Of a stretch of DNA of 64,000 bases, positions 53,451 through 64,000 are shown piece after piece. Below the pieces are notes generated by a model. That model had not been told where the DNA came from and made no database searches. It saw nothing but the letters and a program-made list of their open reading frames with translations. Each line of letters opens with the position of its first letter. The first letter of the stretch is position 1. Source of the DNA: Cycas panzhihuaensis (taxonomy: Eukaryota; Cycadophyta). Made by a program: the position numbers and the translations under genes. The stretch is taken from the NCBI GenBank assembly GCA_023213395.1, contig CM041465.1, positions 119,109,741-119,173,740 on the forward strand, read 5' to 3'.

Positions 53451-55187
53451 TATTAACCTACTTTTTGATACTCACTCAAAAGTGCACAAGGTACCAATAA
53501 GCTTGACCTTGATGGCTCATATACAACTCACTCATATATTGAAAAGATTTAATTAAAAAAAACTAGCAACTAAAGTTATTTCCTTTTTTAAATGATTTCA
53601 AGACAAAGTTTATTAAAGATAATCCTCTAATAGTAAGTGAGTTTCCAAGAATTTATATGGGTAACATGGGCAAATTGCTATCAGAAAGAAAGCAATGACA
53701 TCATGCATTAAGAAAAGGGGAACAATAAAATACTAAGAATAAAGCAAAGGGATGCCTCATTTTACAAAGCAAATAAGCTTATTAAATGAAATATAAAAAA
53801 AATGGATTATAGCATAAGGGGAATATAAATTTTTCTAGGTTATTTTCCTCAATGTTTCACTATGCTTCTTATTGATGGGGAAACAAGATAATGTAGAGGG
53901 ATTTCACCATGATCTTCACCATATTTTCAATTTGAAGGGTTCATATGGGTATTATGTAGTTGAAAGATATTAACAGACCATTTTGCAAGGGTAGACTTAT
54001 GCCATATAGTTATACCCTAAATGTTGGTCATAACTAATCAAGGGAGGCCATCTAAGATTATGGTACTGATACACCCAGTTATATGGAAGTCACCTAGTTA
54101 GTAGAGGATAAAATATAGATTTTTGTTGCAGTGGAAATAGCATTTTCATATAGTTGCAAAGGCAATATTTAATAGCCTATCACCTAGCATAAAAAAGGGT
54201 TTTATAAAATAATTCCAATAAGACTATAAATAAGGAAGGCATAAATGTATAAAAGGGGGAATTCTAGCAGTAGTTTTCCTTGGGTGGTCATCAAAGGATT
54301 CATGTTGTGTCTCTTTTATCTTTTCTCTTATGTTTCTCAAATTGCATATGATCAAGAGGAGAGGTTTTGTATTTTAAAATCTACCAACTCTTCAATAAGA
54401 ACATTTATTATTGAAGATGTTGTAAGTTTTCTATATTAGTGTATATTAGGAAGTCATCATGAGTAGTACATATGTGCTTAACTAATGGTTTATAATAAAA
54501 TTAAGTAGAGACTATTGTTATATTATTATAATGTATTTCTTCTAAAAATCAAATAAAATTAGCCATATGATTATATGTTAGGATATTTTTAGTTATGCCA
54601 TATTACTTGATTTTGGATGGCTGGGAACATACAATCTTTTCTTTATCTTAGGTATTGATGTTATAAATAATCTTTGTGAGGGCTAGTAGGTGCAACCACT
54701 TGTAGAGTTATTATAATATTATATTTTAATTTTATCTTCATCATTTTCCTTTCTCATTTCCATATTTTGTTTCCTTAATTTTACTCTAATACACTTTTTA
54801 GTTGATGGTTTTGTTTATTGGGCAATCGCATTTGTTGTTTAGGAAGCATTAATCATTAAGCTACCAAGTATTTATAGGATTTAAATAATCTTGTGATATA
54901 ATATTAATTGTTATATACTACCATTTCCTTATTTTATTTTTTATTCTACTCTCTTTTATTTTCCTTTTTCTTTATATTCTAAAAATGGTCATTTAAACTT
55001 TATTACACCACACTTTTACTTTGTATATATATGCATCATTATCTCTCACAAGCTAATAAAGATACAATAGGGTTAAATATTGTGTAATTGTCTACTAGTC
55101 TTCATTTTTATCTTTAAAACATGACTAGACTAGACCTTACATTTATCCATCATTTGGAAGGGCACCAATATTGTGGGGTAATATAAT
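53451..55187 (+). repeat. E8 5' LTR
   Basis: Starts near TATTAACCTACTTTTTG and has a TATA box TATAAAAG at 54248-54255. Its end is set by the primer-site-like sequence at 55188. The first roughly 1.03 kb aligns with 62572-63620; the remainder has no partner in the window. Confidence 0.68.
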
Positions 55188-55205
55188 TGGTGACCATATT
55201 GGGGA
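55188..55205 (+). other. E8 candidate primer-binding site
   Basis: TGGTGACCATATTGGGGA shares TGG-GAC and TGGGGA with the primer-site block common in Tat/Ogre Gypsy elements; the middle is diverged. Confidence 0.55.
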
Positions 55206-55539
55206 AACATCTCTCCATATATAAACACTTTTCTTTTTTCTTTAGACCTTTATTGTACATCTTAGTATCATTATTTTTTTTAGGAGTTGGCCAAACTAGG
55301 GATGGGGGCCACATATACATCTCTGAAAGTATAAGATATTTAGAGAATATAATATTTTATTCTAAATCACTTTCAATTTCATCATTTATTACAGAAGCAT
55401 GATGGAACATGAAATTTTATTTTTGGATCAATATTTTTACCAATATTCAACATTGAAGATTTTAATAGGAACTATTAGGCAATGGAAAAAGGTGACCTTC
55501 TTCCTTGGATTATTAATAATCCTCTTGATCTATGAGGCA

Positions 55540-56060
55540 TATACCATGATAGTCTAATGCCATCTATAAAATATTTTCCTAGGTTTGATAGGGATGGATT
55601 GATTTTATCAAAATGGCATATTGCAGACTTTTCTATTATATGTAAGAAATTAAAATCCTTAAATATAATGTTTCTATTAAATTATTTGTTTATTCTTTAA
55701 TTGGAGGAGAAATAACTTGGTTTTATTCCTTACTATATGCTTTTATTAGAGGTTGGAATGACTCGATGTAAGTTTTCATAATGAAATATAGTAGCTAGAG
55801 GACCTTTTCTCCACTTTTAAAAGATTTCTCCAGTATGAAGAAAGAGGTTAGAGAAAACATCACTGAGTATGTAGGCAAATTTGACAAAATCCTTAATTAG
55901 ATTAAAGCTAAAGTGAGGCCTACATAATAGATTTGATAGATTGGTTCATGGATGGTCTAAATATAGATGCAAGTGTGTGGATAGTTCTTAAATAACTAAT
56001 AGATCTCCAAATCACAAAAGATCTTACTCTTTATTTTGGGATAATCATGGATAGGATGGG
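55540..56060 (+). pseudogene. E8 gag (Retrotrans_gag type), decayed
   Basis: FPRFDRDGLILSKWHIADF near 55575 is followed by GEITWFYSLLYAFIRGWNDS near 55705. Then come MKKEVRENITEYVGKFDKIL near 55838 and, beyond some stops, a segment with GSWMV and ILLFILG. This follows the Retrotrans_gag layout ('W...F...L.G.A..W...L....I..W'). Stops and frameshifts are frequent. No zinc knuckle or protease could be read with confidence after it. Confidence 0.6.
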
Positions 56061-58729
56061 GACCAATCAAGGAATTTAAATCATAGAGGAAGGTAGAAAC
56101 ATATACAAGACAATCGTAGGTGATAGTAAAGATACTTTAGTAATAGTTTATGAATTCATTGAGGACATTGGGACCTCTCTTGAATATAGTAATAAAAGAG
56201 AATAATTTCATGATGATGCATCAACTGTAATTAAATTGCAATTTAAAAAGGAGGCTTCCCCATCATTTGCTACAAAGGTGGTGTTGTTACTCATAAAAAA
56301 TTAATCCTTTCTTCACTTAACCTTATGTTGCCCATAAATAAGGAGATGGATTTTGATAAAGAAATATCTACCTTTTTGTCTAGTCTAAGTAACGAATCCT
56401 CATTTGATCAAGAACTTGCTAAATTATTAAATAGGTATCTATGACAAGATTTAGAAACTTACAGAAAATTCATAAAACCATGAGTCCATCTTACCTTTCA
56501 AGAAGGTTGTTGATGCTAAAATTATTATTGAAGTTAGAATCCTATCTATGGAGTTAGCTTAATTTGAAGGTTAAATACTATCATATAATTAGAAATATGA
56601 TGAACTAGATATCTTAATGGGTGAATTTAATTGGCTTTAGGAAACATATGATATTGTATATTCAAATCCATACCTTATATACTTTAGTCTTTATTTTTAG
56701 AGCAATTACGATTAAATATTTTATAACAAACAAGATAAATAGTTTTTAGATTTGGAGCTTGAGCCTCATATATTCATTGAGATATTTTTATATCTTAAGG
56801 GTATTGTTACTACATATCAATATATAGAAAAGAGATGTTATTTTCTCATTACATGGAGTTAAGTAGTCTACAATGATTAACTTAAAAATCAAAGACTATA
56901 TGCTTCAATGAATAATTTACAAGAAAAAAAGTTGTTTCTTTTGGATATACATGTTGATCCTATTGTACTTGGTCTTTAAACATTTTCATCATGTACATAT
57001 TAGTATAGAGACTTTTAATTTTGAGTTATTTTGCATTGTATTAACCCACATGGGGCTAAATAAATGTAAGGAGGAAAAGTTTGGTAAGAAAATAAGCACC
57101 AATTAGGACTCTACTTTATTAAGAATTAAAGGGGAGTTATAAAATGATGATGATTGTAATGATATATGGAAAGATGACTTGCTTCAATAGTGTACTAACA
57201 TAGGTGATGCCTATAAAGTATGGGAGTTAGACCCTATAAAGAAAGGCTTGTGGAGCATTATAAAAGATAGATATAAATGATACTCTTATTTAGGTACATA
57301 TGCATACATTTATTAATGGTTCTTAATGCCAAAGAGTTCTATAAATAGCATTTTCCTTACTTGAATAATAAATAACAATTGCAGTGATGCTCATACAATG
57401 CCATCTTCTTAGAGTTTGCTAGTATTCACCTATAGTGGATATAGGGAGAACTATTGTTTTACATGATTCATCAACCAAGTATTGATATCTTCAAACTATA
57501 TAATGAGTTATTGTTTATAAAACAATACGGCCAAGTGATCTATTAGTCAAAATCCATAATTAATAATGAACTATGGATATAATCTAACTACTTAGATGCT
57601 TGAGATTAGTACATAAGCAACCAAGAAATGTATTGGATAAGACTTTATAGTTATATATCATTTAACACTTGGATTTCATTCATATTTAGGATGTAATAAT
57701 TGTAATTTTATCCCTAGTCACAGGAATGCTATTAGAATGGCACTTAGCCCTTGTTGCATTAGCAACAATATCCCTCCTCATGATTTTAACAATTATATAG
57801 AAAATATAGATGACTAGATTCTCAAGAGGAATCTAGGAAATGCACAAAAAGCCTCCCTTGGTTCTTAAGGATCATGTCAAAAATATATACGATGGTATAA
57901 TTTTGTGCTTGTGACAAGATGTTTTCTATTGGTTTAGAATAAGAATAGAGCCAAGCCCATACCTCCTCCATGAGAAGTACAAATGTGAAAAGTATATACA
58001 TGACATAGATGATACAACTTATGGGATTAGATGTTTAGTTAAAAAGTCCAAACAATATAATCACTCTTGGGGTTATACAAATTATAGGGATAATTAAGAG
58101 GAATTAAAAATCATTAGATAAGCATCTACTACAAGGATGGTAGAGGTGATGAACCAAGAAGATATCATAACACGTGTAGAACCTATGAGAATCATGGAGA
58201 TTATGAAAGAAGTAGATATCACAAAATGGGTAGTAGCTATAGGGATCATGTAGACTATGAAAAAATAACTAAATACTATAGGGTAGGTAACATTGATTCT
58301 CACTTGAGAGAGAGAGAGAGCAGATATAGAGAAAAGAGTTTAGATTCACATAATTATAGGAAGTATAAATGGGATAAAGGAGGCATCATAAAAGCAGAGT
58401 AGAAGAGCATTTTCTAGAAGAAATAATGGTGAATCAAATTGTAGATCAACTAATATCATTTGCATGAACTACAATTCAACTTTGAAGCACCATAATGGTG
58501 TGGAGTAGGCATAAAAACAAAGGCAAAAATTGGATTTAGTATGCAAATCTTGTATATGCCTTCAAAGAAGAAACACTTATATAATAAAACACAATTATTC
58601 TCCATGTTGTCCAAGAACTCAGAAGCCTTTTTATAGAGTGTATTATTGTCATAATTGAAAAAGGGAACATGAACACTATTCAAGTGAATCTAATGCAGGT
58701 GTTTCCAATGTTAGGAGGAATGATCTAGT
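56061..58729 (+). other. E8 interior, partly coding-like but unrecognised
   Basis: Several short open pieces have no family I recognise. The best is 58129-58401 on the plus strand, rich in Arg, Tyr, Asp and Ser (for example RSRYHKMGSSYRDHVDYEK), resembling the charged tail of SR-type nuclear proteins. A piece near 57850-58020 (FYWFRIRIEPSPYLLHEKYK) also looks like former coding sequence. These could be further captured gene fragments or decayed gag-pol. No RT, RNase H or integrase motif was found. Confidence 0.35.
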
Positions 58730-59910
58730 TTATCCAAAACATATACATAGGTCATCATGTTCATAGTCTATATATATATTCTACTGAACATGTAAAGATA
58801 CCATTTGGATCAAAGAAATTTCTTTAAATATTAATCAAAAGATGAATGGATTTATTTTACTTATTTCCAATGCGGGTCAAATCAAATATGAGTTAGGATC
58901 TATGACATGGTTGTTATGGCAACGATCATGAATATGACTCTTGTCCTACCTTCTTTGGATCATACCTCTTTTTGGGTCAATCTAAAGTTTATAAGTCAAG
59001 AAACTTATTCCATCATATCATGGAACTCCTTTAAGGTTTTGAATTATATGGATTCTTAAGATTATTATTTTCTCTTTTGTGACTTCAAGGATCTATTTGA
59101 CTAGTTCCATTTTATTAATACTTTAGAATATTATACTAAAATAAAAGAGCTTTTATCAATGTTTTATGAAAAATATAAACCCTTGAAATTGGATCCTATG
59201 TCTTTTTCAAAGACCACATACTACATAGTAGAAATATTGACCTTACTAAAGCAACATAAGGTTTTATACTTCACTCGCATAAATTCTAGAGTTATTAAAA
59301 ATAGCCTTCCTAGTTTTGTTCCAAAACTAAGGTGTCATATAAAATATTGAGCTCTAAGATACACAACATCTATTGAACAATTTAAACCTACCTTAGTTTC
59401 TAGAATGCAAAAGAAAGAGAATCCCTACATTGCTCTTCATTTAAGATGAAGTAGAGGAATTCCTTCAAATGCGGTATGTTGTAAATCACTAGAAAGGAAA
59501 GATATTGATGGTAAGAAAAAGTTAAAGAAAGGAAGTTTTCCTATGAGTCCTCACAAAAATTCACATTTACTGAAAGCCTTGGGGTTCCCATCCATAACAA
59601 AAAAAATTACATTATAGTAGGGGAAACATATGGCAATGGAATCTTGAGAGCTTTGCATAATAAATTTCCAAGCATATTTTCCCATTCAACTCTAGCTACT
59701 GAAGAAGAGTTAGTTCCTTTCAAAAAATATTAGAATAGGTTGGCTATATTGGATTATATTGGAGCATTATAAAGTGATTTTTTATTTGTATCTATGATTG
59801 AAACATGGCAAAAAGCGGTGCATGGGAAGAAACATTTTGAAGGTTTCAAGAAAACTATCAATCTAAATAGAGAAAATTCTTTGCAACTTAATGACATACC
59901 CTTGGTCTAG
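58730..59910 (+). pseudogene. O-fucosyltransferase family (PF10250, plant type) gene fragment, decayed
   Basis: Plant GDP-fucose O-fucosyltransferase-like proteins are Golgi glycosyltransferases. Family blocks appear in order on the plus strand. They are KMNGFILLISNAGQIKYE (about 58839), DMVVMATIMNMTLVLPSLD then HTSFW (58904-58974), and DFKDLFD (59081-59101). Next come HKVLYFTRINSR (about 59251), LRCHIKY then ALRYTT, PYIALHLR (59423-59446), HLLKALGFPS (about 59565) and GETYGNG (59620-59640). Last come SHSTLATEEELVPFKKY and AVHGKKHFEGFKKTINLN (up to about 59865). Stops sit at Gln/Arg-like positions and there are a few frameshifts. A segment of about 106 bases after SFW (58975-59080) has no counterpart and starts GT, so it may be a retained intron. 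The loop after PYIALHLR is much shorter than usual. The family call is from memory of its conserved blocks, which match along the whole length. Confidence 0.8.
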
Positions 59911-60445
59911 GTATGCTCATTCATAATTCTCATCTTTGGTTTCACAAAGCTTACTTCATTCTTTAGGGATTTAACATAGGAATTATTATTAAGGAAATGG
60001 AAGTAGATAATACATTCAAATGTGAGAAGAGAGTTTTTGATATAATGAATGAGACTATCATATAATCTAAGGCTAATAAGAGTTTAGGTGCTAAGAACAC
60101 TACTAGTACATATAATATATATTTTAAGAAGCATAGCAATGGAAGATCATATTAATAAGCAAGAAAATAATCACATGGTAATAAAATCATTAGAGAATGA
60201 ACCACATGTAGCGAGTAGCATAGCATTGGAAATGCTCTTTCAATAGAAGTCATCATGGAGTCTAATAGAGATGCAAGATTAAAAGTGAGGTGGAAACTAA
60301 TAGGTGGGGCTTCAATTTGTAGCAAATGATATTGAGGATAAAATTTGCATAATTAGACTATTTAAGAGAGGTATTATGAACAATAAATGCATGCCACTTC
60401 ATTAGTAGTTTACCATATGGATATGATATTCATGGTGATGTGAGG

Positions 60446-61700
60446 GGTGCAGGCTTAATTCTAAGACAAAAGAAATGTATTGTAATTGCCCAAGAGCTTC
60501 TAAAGAATGCCTTATAAAGTAGGCTATGCTAATAAGTTAGAGTCTAGTAGCATAGTACAAGGAGTAATTGGAAAATTATTGTGTTCTAGCATTTAACTAT
60601 TTTTAGCAAGGTGTTTGGATTATTGTAGGAGAAATAATGGTATCAACCAAATATTGAAATATACACACAACTTTTAGTCATGCTTGATAAGTGTAGGTAA
60701 CCCAAGTAATCATATTTATATTTCCAATTGATGTATGAAGAGGGTTATAATCTAATTGACAAAGTCTATATTGCACTTATTTATACTTATAAGTGGAGCA
60801 AATGTTTTTTAGAAAGCATTTACTATTATCGATAAAATAAAGGTTGCTCCTTATTGTCATCCTAATATATCTACCTATACCATGTTTATAAAGTCTTGCA
60901 CAAAAGCTACTCACTTTGGTTATGTCAATAGGTTATTTTTTGAAATGTCATGCACTAAAATCAAGCCCAACATTATCACATATAATAGTACAGTTGATGG
61001 ATATGGGAAAATGGGTATATTTGAAGAAATGAGAATTGTCTTCTCATACAAGGTAGAAATTAGTTGTACATATGATGCGTGAACATAAATTATGTGCTTG
61101 GTGCCTTTGGTAGTAGAGGTTAGATTGAGATGATAGAACAATGGTGTGGGAAGTTTTGGTGCATTAGGATTCATCTTGATATATACATACATTCATACTA
61201 TGATTAGGTCATATGGAAAATAAGTTTTATATAATAACATGATTATTGTAATGGATAATGTGTAGAAAAACTATTTCTCATGGAGTACTATCACATACAA
61301 TATTGTTATAGATGTATTTAGGAGTGTGGGCAACATTGATAAGATGGAGTATATTTATGATCTAATGAAATCTGAAGATGTTAAGAAAATTTCTATAACT
61401 TATTACTCTCTTGTAAATGCCTATGGTAAAGTAGGCATCTTTCATAAGATTGCAAAAATTATATGACATGCTAAAAATTTCTAATATAGGTCCTGATACT
61501 CCACTTTTTTAATTTTATAATTGATGCCTACCAAAGGGCTAAAGTTTTGGCAGAAATAGAGTAGACTTCTGTATAAATGAAAGATAAAGGATGTAACCCT
61601 AATAAAATAACATGTACTACAATGATTTAGGCCAACTTAAGTCAAGATGTAATAGAAAAGGATCAAGAGCTAGAATATAGAATATGGAATATTAAGTAAA
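60446..61700 (+). pseudogene. P-class pentatricopeptide repeat (PPR) gene fragment, decayed
   Basis: Tandem 35-residue PPR motifs can be read across about 1.2 kb. An N-terminal piece CIVIAQELLKNAL (about 60476) is followed by WYQPNIEIYTQLLVML (60638), HPNISTYTMFIKSCTKATHFG and KPNIITYNSTVDGYGKMG (about 60966). Then come FSWSTITYNIVIDVFRSVG (about 61276), KKISITYYSLVNAYGKVG (about 61384) and GCNPNKITCTTMI (about 61590). Proteins of this kind bind organellar RNA. From memory, the closest layout is the Arabidopsis At3g06430/At5g48730/At3g53170 group. Stops and several frameshifts (one near 60813) rule out function. It lies downstream of the O-fucosyltransferase fragment in the same orientation, both inside E8. 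Confidence 0.85.
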
Positions 61701-62555
61701 TTAGGCATTAAAACATTGTTCCATTGAAGTTCTTAATCTAAAGAAAGGTAAATCTTTGGTTTAACATTTGGATTACATTATTTCTTATTTAACAAATTTA
61801 GAAATAGTCAAATTCCTTAATTACTTTGCATATTCAATTGAAACAATTGAGGATATATTGTAATTTATGATATGGCACCTACTTAAGACAACATTCTTGG
61901 ATAGACTTAAAAGAAGATTGTTTGATTGAGTTTCATGGAGTAATATGCATTTAAGGAAAATTTTATATAGTGTCTTAAACACCCTTAGTCCACGAGGCTT
62001 TATGTAGTTATCATTTCATACAACTCCTATAGTGTTTCCTACCTTCATATTGCCTACTACAAGTTGGTCAAAATCTAGATATCAAAAGTCAAAGTAACAA
62101 TGTTGGTTAAGGGAGTAATGGTTGTTCTCTAATTTCTAATCTATTCTTTAATGGTATTCTCTTACATCTCTTTATAATTATAGACATTATAGCTCAAAGC
62201 ATTTTGTATATACCATGATGGAGATGCAAGCTTAGATGGATATAACTCTAAATCTTTTCCTCTAGATTTGATCTCTTTTGGAATGTATTGAATAGTTAAG
62301 GAGGACATTCATAAGCATCAAGTTGATTTAAAGTTACTAGAGGCTCTTGCATTCATCGAGAGTTTAGACACAAAACAAGCTCTTAAATTTTATGTACTAT
62401 TTTTTTACAATACTTTGTTTTTACACAATGGGAAGAAAATGTATTGAATTGATCATATTAAAGGCTATAAAGACAACTCAATGTCAAGATACTTGGGAGA
62501 GTCAAAGGAGAAATTCTTTGTATATTTTTTATTTTATCAACTTGCTGGGGTTAAT
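61701..62555 (+). other. E8 interior, unrecognised
   Basis: AT-rich, with short open pieces and no recognisable family, between the PPR fragment and the purine tract. Confidence 0.45.
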
Positions 62556-62571
62556 AGAAGTAAGGGGGTAA
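62556..62571 (+). other. E8 polypurine tract
   Basis: AGAAGTAAGGGGGTAA immediately before the repeat start TGTAACTCAC. Confidence 0.75.
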
Positions 62572-63620
62572 TGTAACTCACTTTTTGGCCCTTGCTTAAA
62601 AGTGTTCAAGTTACTAATAAGCTTGACCTTGATGGCTCATATATACATCACTCCTATATTAGGTAGATTTAACTAAGAAAGCTAGCATTTAAAGTTATGG
62701 TATTTTTCAAACAATTTGAAGTCAAAGTTTATTATAGATGATCCTCTTGTAGAAATTGAGTTTCCAAGATTTTATATGTATAATATGGGCAAATTGCTCT
62801 TAGAAAGAAAGTAGTAACATCATGTATTAACAAAATAGGAAAAATAAAATAATAAGAATAAGTAAAGGAATGACTTAATTTACAAAGAAAATAAGATTAT
62901 AAAATGAAATATAAAAAAAATAGATTATAGTATAAAGGATGTCCAATTTTTATTAGGTTATTTTCCTCGATTTCACTATGTTTCTTATTAATGAGGATGC
63001 GAGAACAACTTAGAGTAATCTTCACCATGATCTTTATCATACTTTCAACTTTAAGGTTTCAAATGGATATTATGCCATTGAAAGATATTAAGAGACTATT
63101 TTTCAAGGGTAAATTTATGCCATATAGTTATACCTTAAGTATTGGTCATCATGGCTTTGTAATAGCCACATAAAGTATAGTAACTAATTAAGGAGGCCAT
63201 TGAATATTATGGTTATTGATATACCTAGTTTCAATGAAGTCTCCCAATTATTAGAGGATAGAACATAGATTCTCGTGGGGGTGGAAATGGCATTTTTATA
63301 TAATTATAAAGGAAATTATTGATGATTAATTACATAACATAAAAAGGGGTTTTACAAAATCATTTGAGTGAGGCTATAAAGAAGGAGAGCATAAATATAT
63401 AAAGGTGGGAATTTTAGTAATAGTTTTTCCTTAGGTGGTCATTATAGGCTTCATGTTATGTCTCTTTTATCTTTTCTCTTATATTTCTCAAATTATATAT
63501 GATCTAGATGAGAACTTTTATATTTTAGAAACTACTAAATCTTTAGTAAGCACATCTATTATCAAAGATATTATAAGTTTTATATATTAGTTTATACTAG
63601 GAAGTCATCATATAGTATAT
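62572..63620 (+). repeat. E8 3' LTR, visible part
   Basis: Starts TGTAACTCACTTTTTGG and aligns with 53451 to about 54480, including the TATA box region near 63396. Similarity stops at about 63620, well before the expected LTR end. Confidence 0.72.
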
Positions 63621-64000
63621 TTGTGCTCCACTACCTCTTTGTAATTTATTAAAGAGGGAGATTAAAATAAATATTATGATGCACAATCAAGCAACCTGAG
63701 TAGACAACATATGGATAAGTGGAAAACCCCTTGGGGGAAGAAAAACCACCTCACAAATAGTAAAATAATATTATTAAAGTGCATAATACATCAAATTTCT
63801 AGGATCGTCATTCCCTCCATCTCTCTTTCCACCTCTCTTGTTTCTAATAAGAGTAGCAATACAAGAACATTGAAATGGATAATGGCCCATTCAATGGATT
63901 TTTAATAAATATCTGTAATAATAATAATAATAATAAACTATATGAACTATCTCTTTATTATAAGATAACATTATAACTTTTTATTAATATGATAATATTA
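63621..64000. other. Unaligned sequence at the window end
   Basis: Not homologous to the corresponding part of the E8 5' LTR. It starts next to a small hairpin (CCTCTTT at 63634-63640, AAAGAGG at 63651-63657) and includes an (ATA)n tract at 63916-63936. It may be a later insertion into the LTR or flanking DNA. Confidence 0.4.

Larger units (their letters stand above)
53451..64000 (+). mobile_element. E8: Gypsy-like LTR element carrying host-gene fragments (right end beyond window)
   Basis: A direct repeat of about 1.05 kb (53451 to about 54480, and 62572 to about 63620) marks the LTRs. The left LTR should end at about 55187. There TGGTGACCATATTGGGGA (55188-55205) resembles the Gypsy primer-site pattern TGGCGAC...TGGGGA. 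AGAAGTAAGGGGGTAA (62556-62571) is a clear purine tract before the right LTR. The interior holds a Gypsy gag remnant and then, instead of recognisable pol, an O-fucosyltransferase fragment and a PPR fragment, both in sense orientation. The right LTR loses similarity after about 63620, and its true end and the target duplication are not visible. Confidence 0.72.

Noticed and set aside
60638-60648. TGGTATCAACC resembling a Copia primer site
   Set aside because: It encodes WYQP of a PPR motif and has no LTR on its left; chance match.

Overview
This is a stretch of plant nuclear DNA. It is strongly AT-rich and holds one plausible intact gene; most of the rest is old, decayed LTR retrotransposons stacked inside one another. 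Seed-plant origin is suggested by Ty1/copia elements primed by initiator-Met tRNA, a Tat-like Ty3/gypsy element with an extra archaeal-type RNase H and an antisense plant mobile domain (PMD) ORF, and remnants of a PPR gene and a plant O-fucosyltransferase gene. Low CpG outside the gene and abundant C-to-T style decay point to a large, heavily methylated genome. A gymnosperm would fit, but the sequence does not settle this.

Layout. 149-600: edge of a minus-strand Copia LTR. 2.33-4.6 kb: a CpG-rich island with a two-exon gene for a small basic protein of a conserved plant family ending in PIYLVT. 6201-11531: complete minus-strand Copia element (E1) with perfect AATAA target-site duplications (TSDs). 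11.5-15.7 kb: AT-rich spacer with three degenerate tandem repeats and a Copia LTR with primer site.

15693-44160: a four-layer nest. Copia E2 (TSD AGTTT) is split in its RT/RNase H region by Copia E3 (21625-43068, TSD ATACC/GTACC). E3 is split after its integrase by Gypsy E4 (25466-40741, LTRs of about 3.3 kb, TSD GGATC/AGATC). E4 is hit in its antisense ORF by a solo LTR of the E1 family (33107-33751, TSD GTCCC). Removing each insertion restores the host element's reading order. E4 keeps gag, protease and an archaeal-type RNase H but shows no RT or integrase.

45.4-49 kb: an LTR pair (E6) in non-coding sequence. 51563-53082: a very short LTR element (E7, TSD ATTAC). 53451 to the window end: a Gypsy-like element (E8) with a gag remnant and no recognisable pol. 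It also carries two decayed host-gene fragments in sense orientation, an O-fucosyltransferase (about 58.7-59.9 kb) and a P-class PPR gene (about 60.4-61.7 kb). This host-gene cargo, together with the antisense PMD ORF of E4, is the most unusual content of the window.

All retroelement reading frames are broken; coordinates of decayed domains are approximate and come from reading frames by eye.
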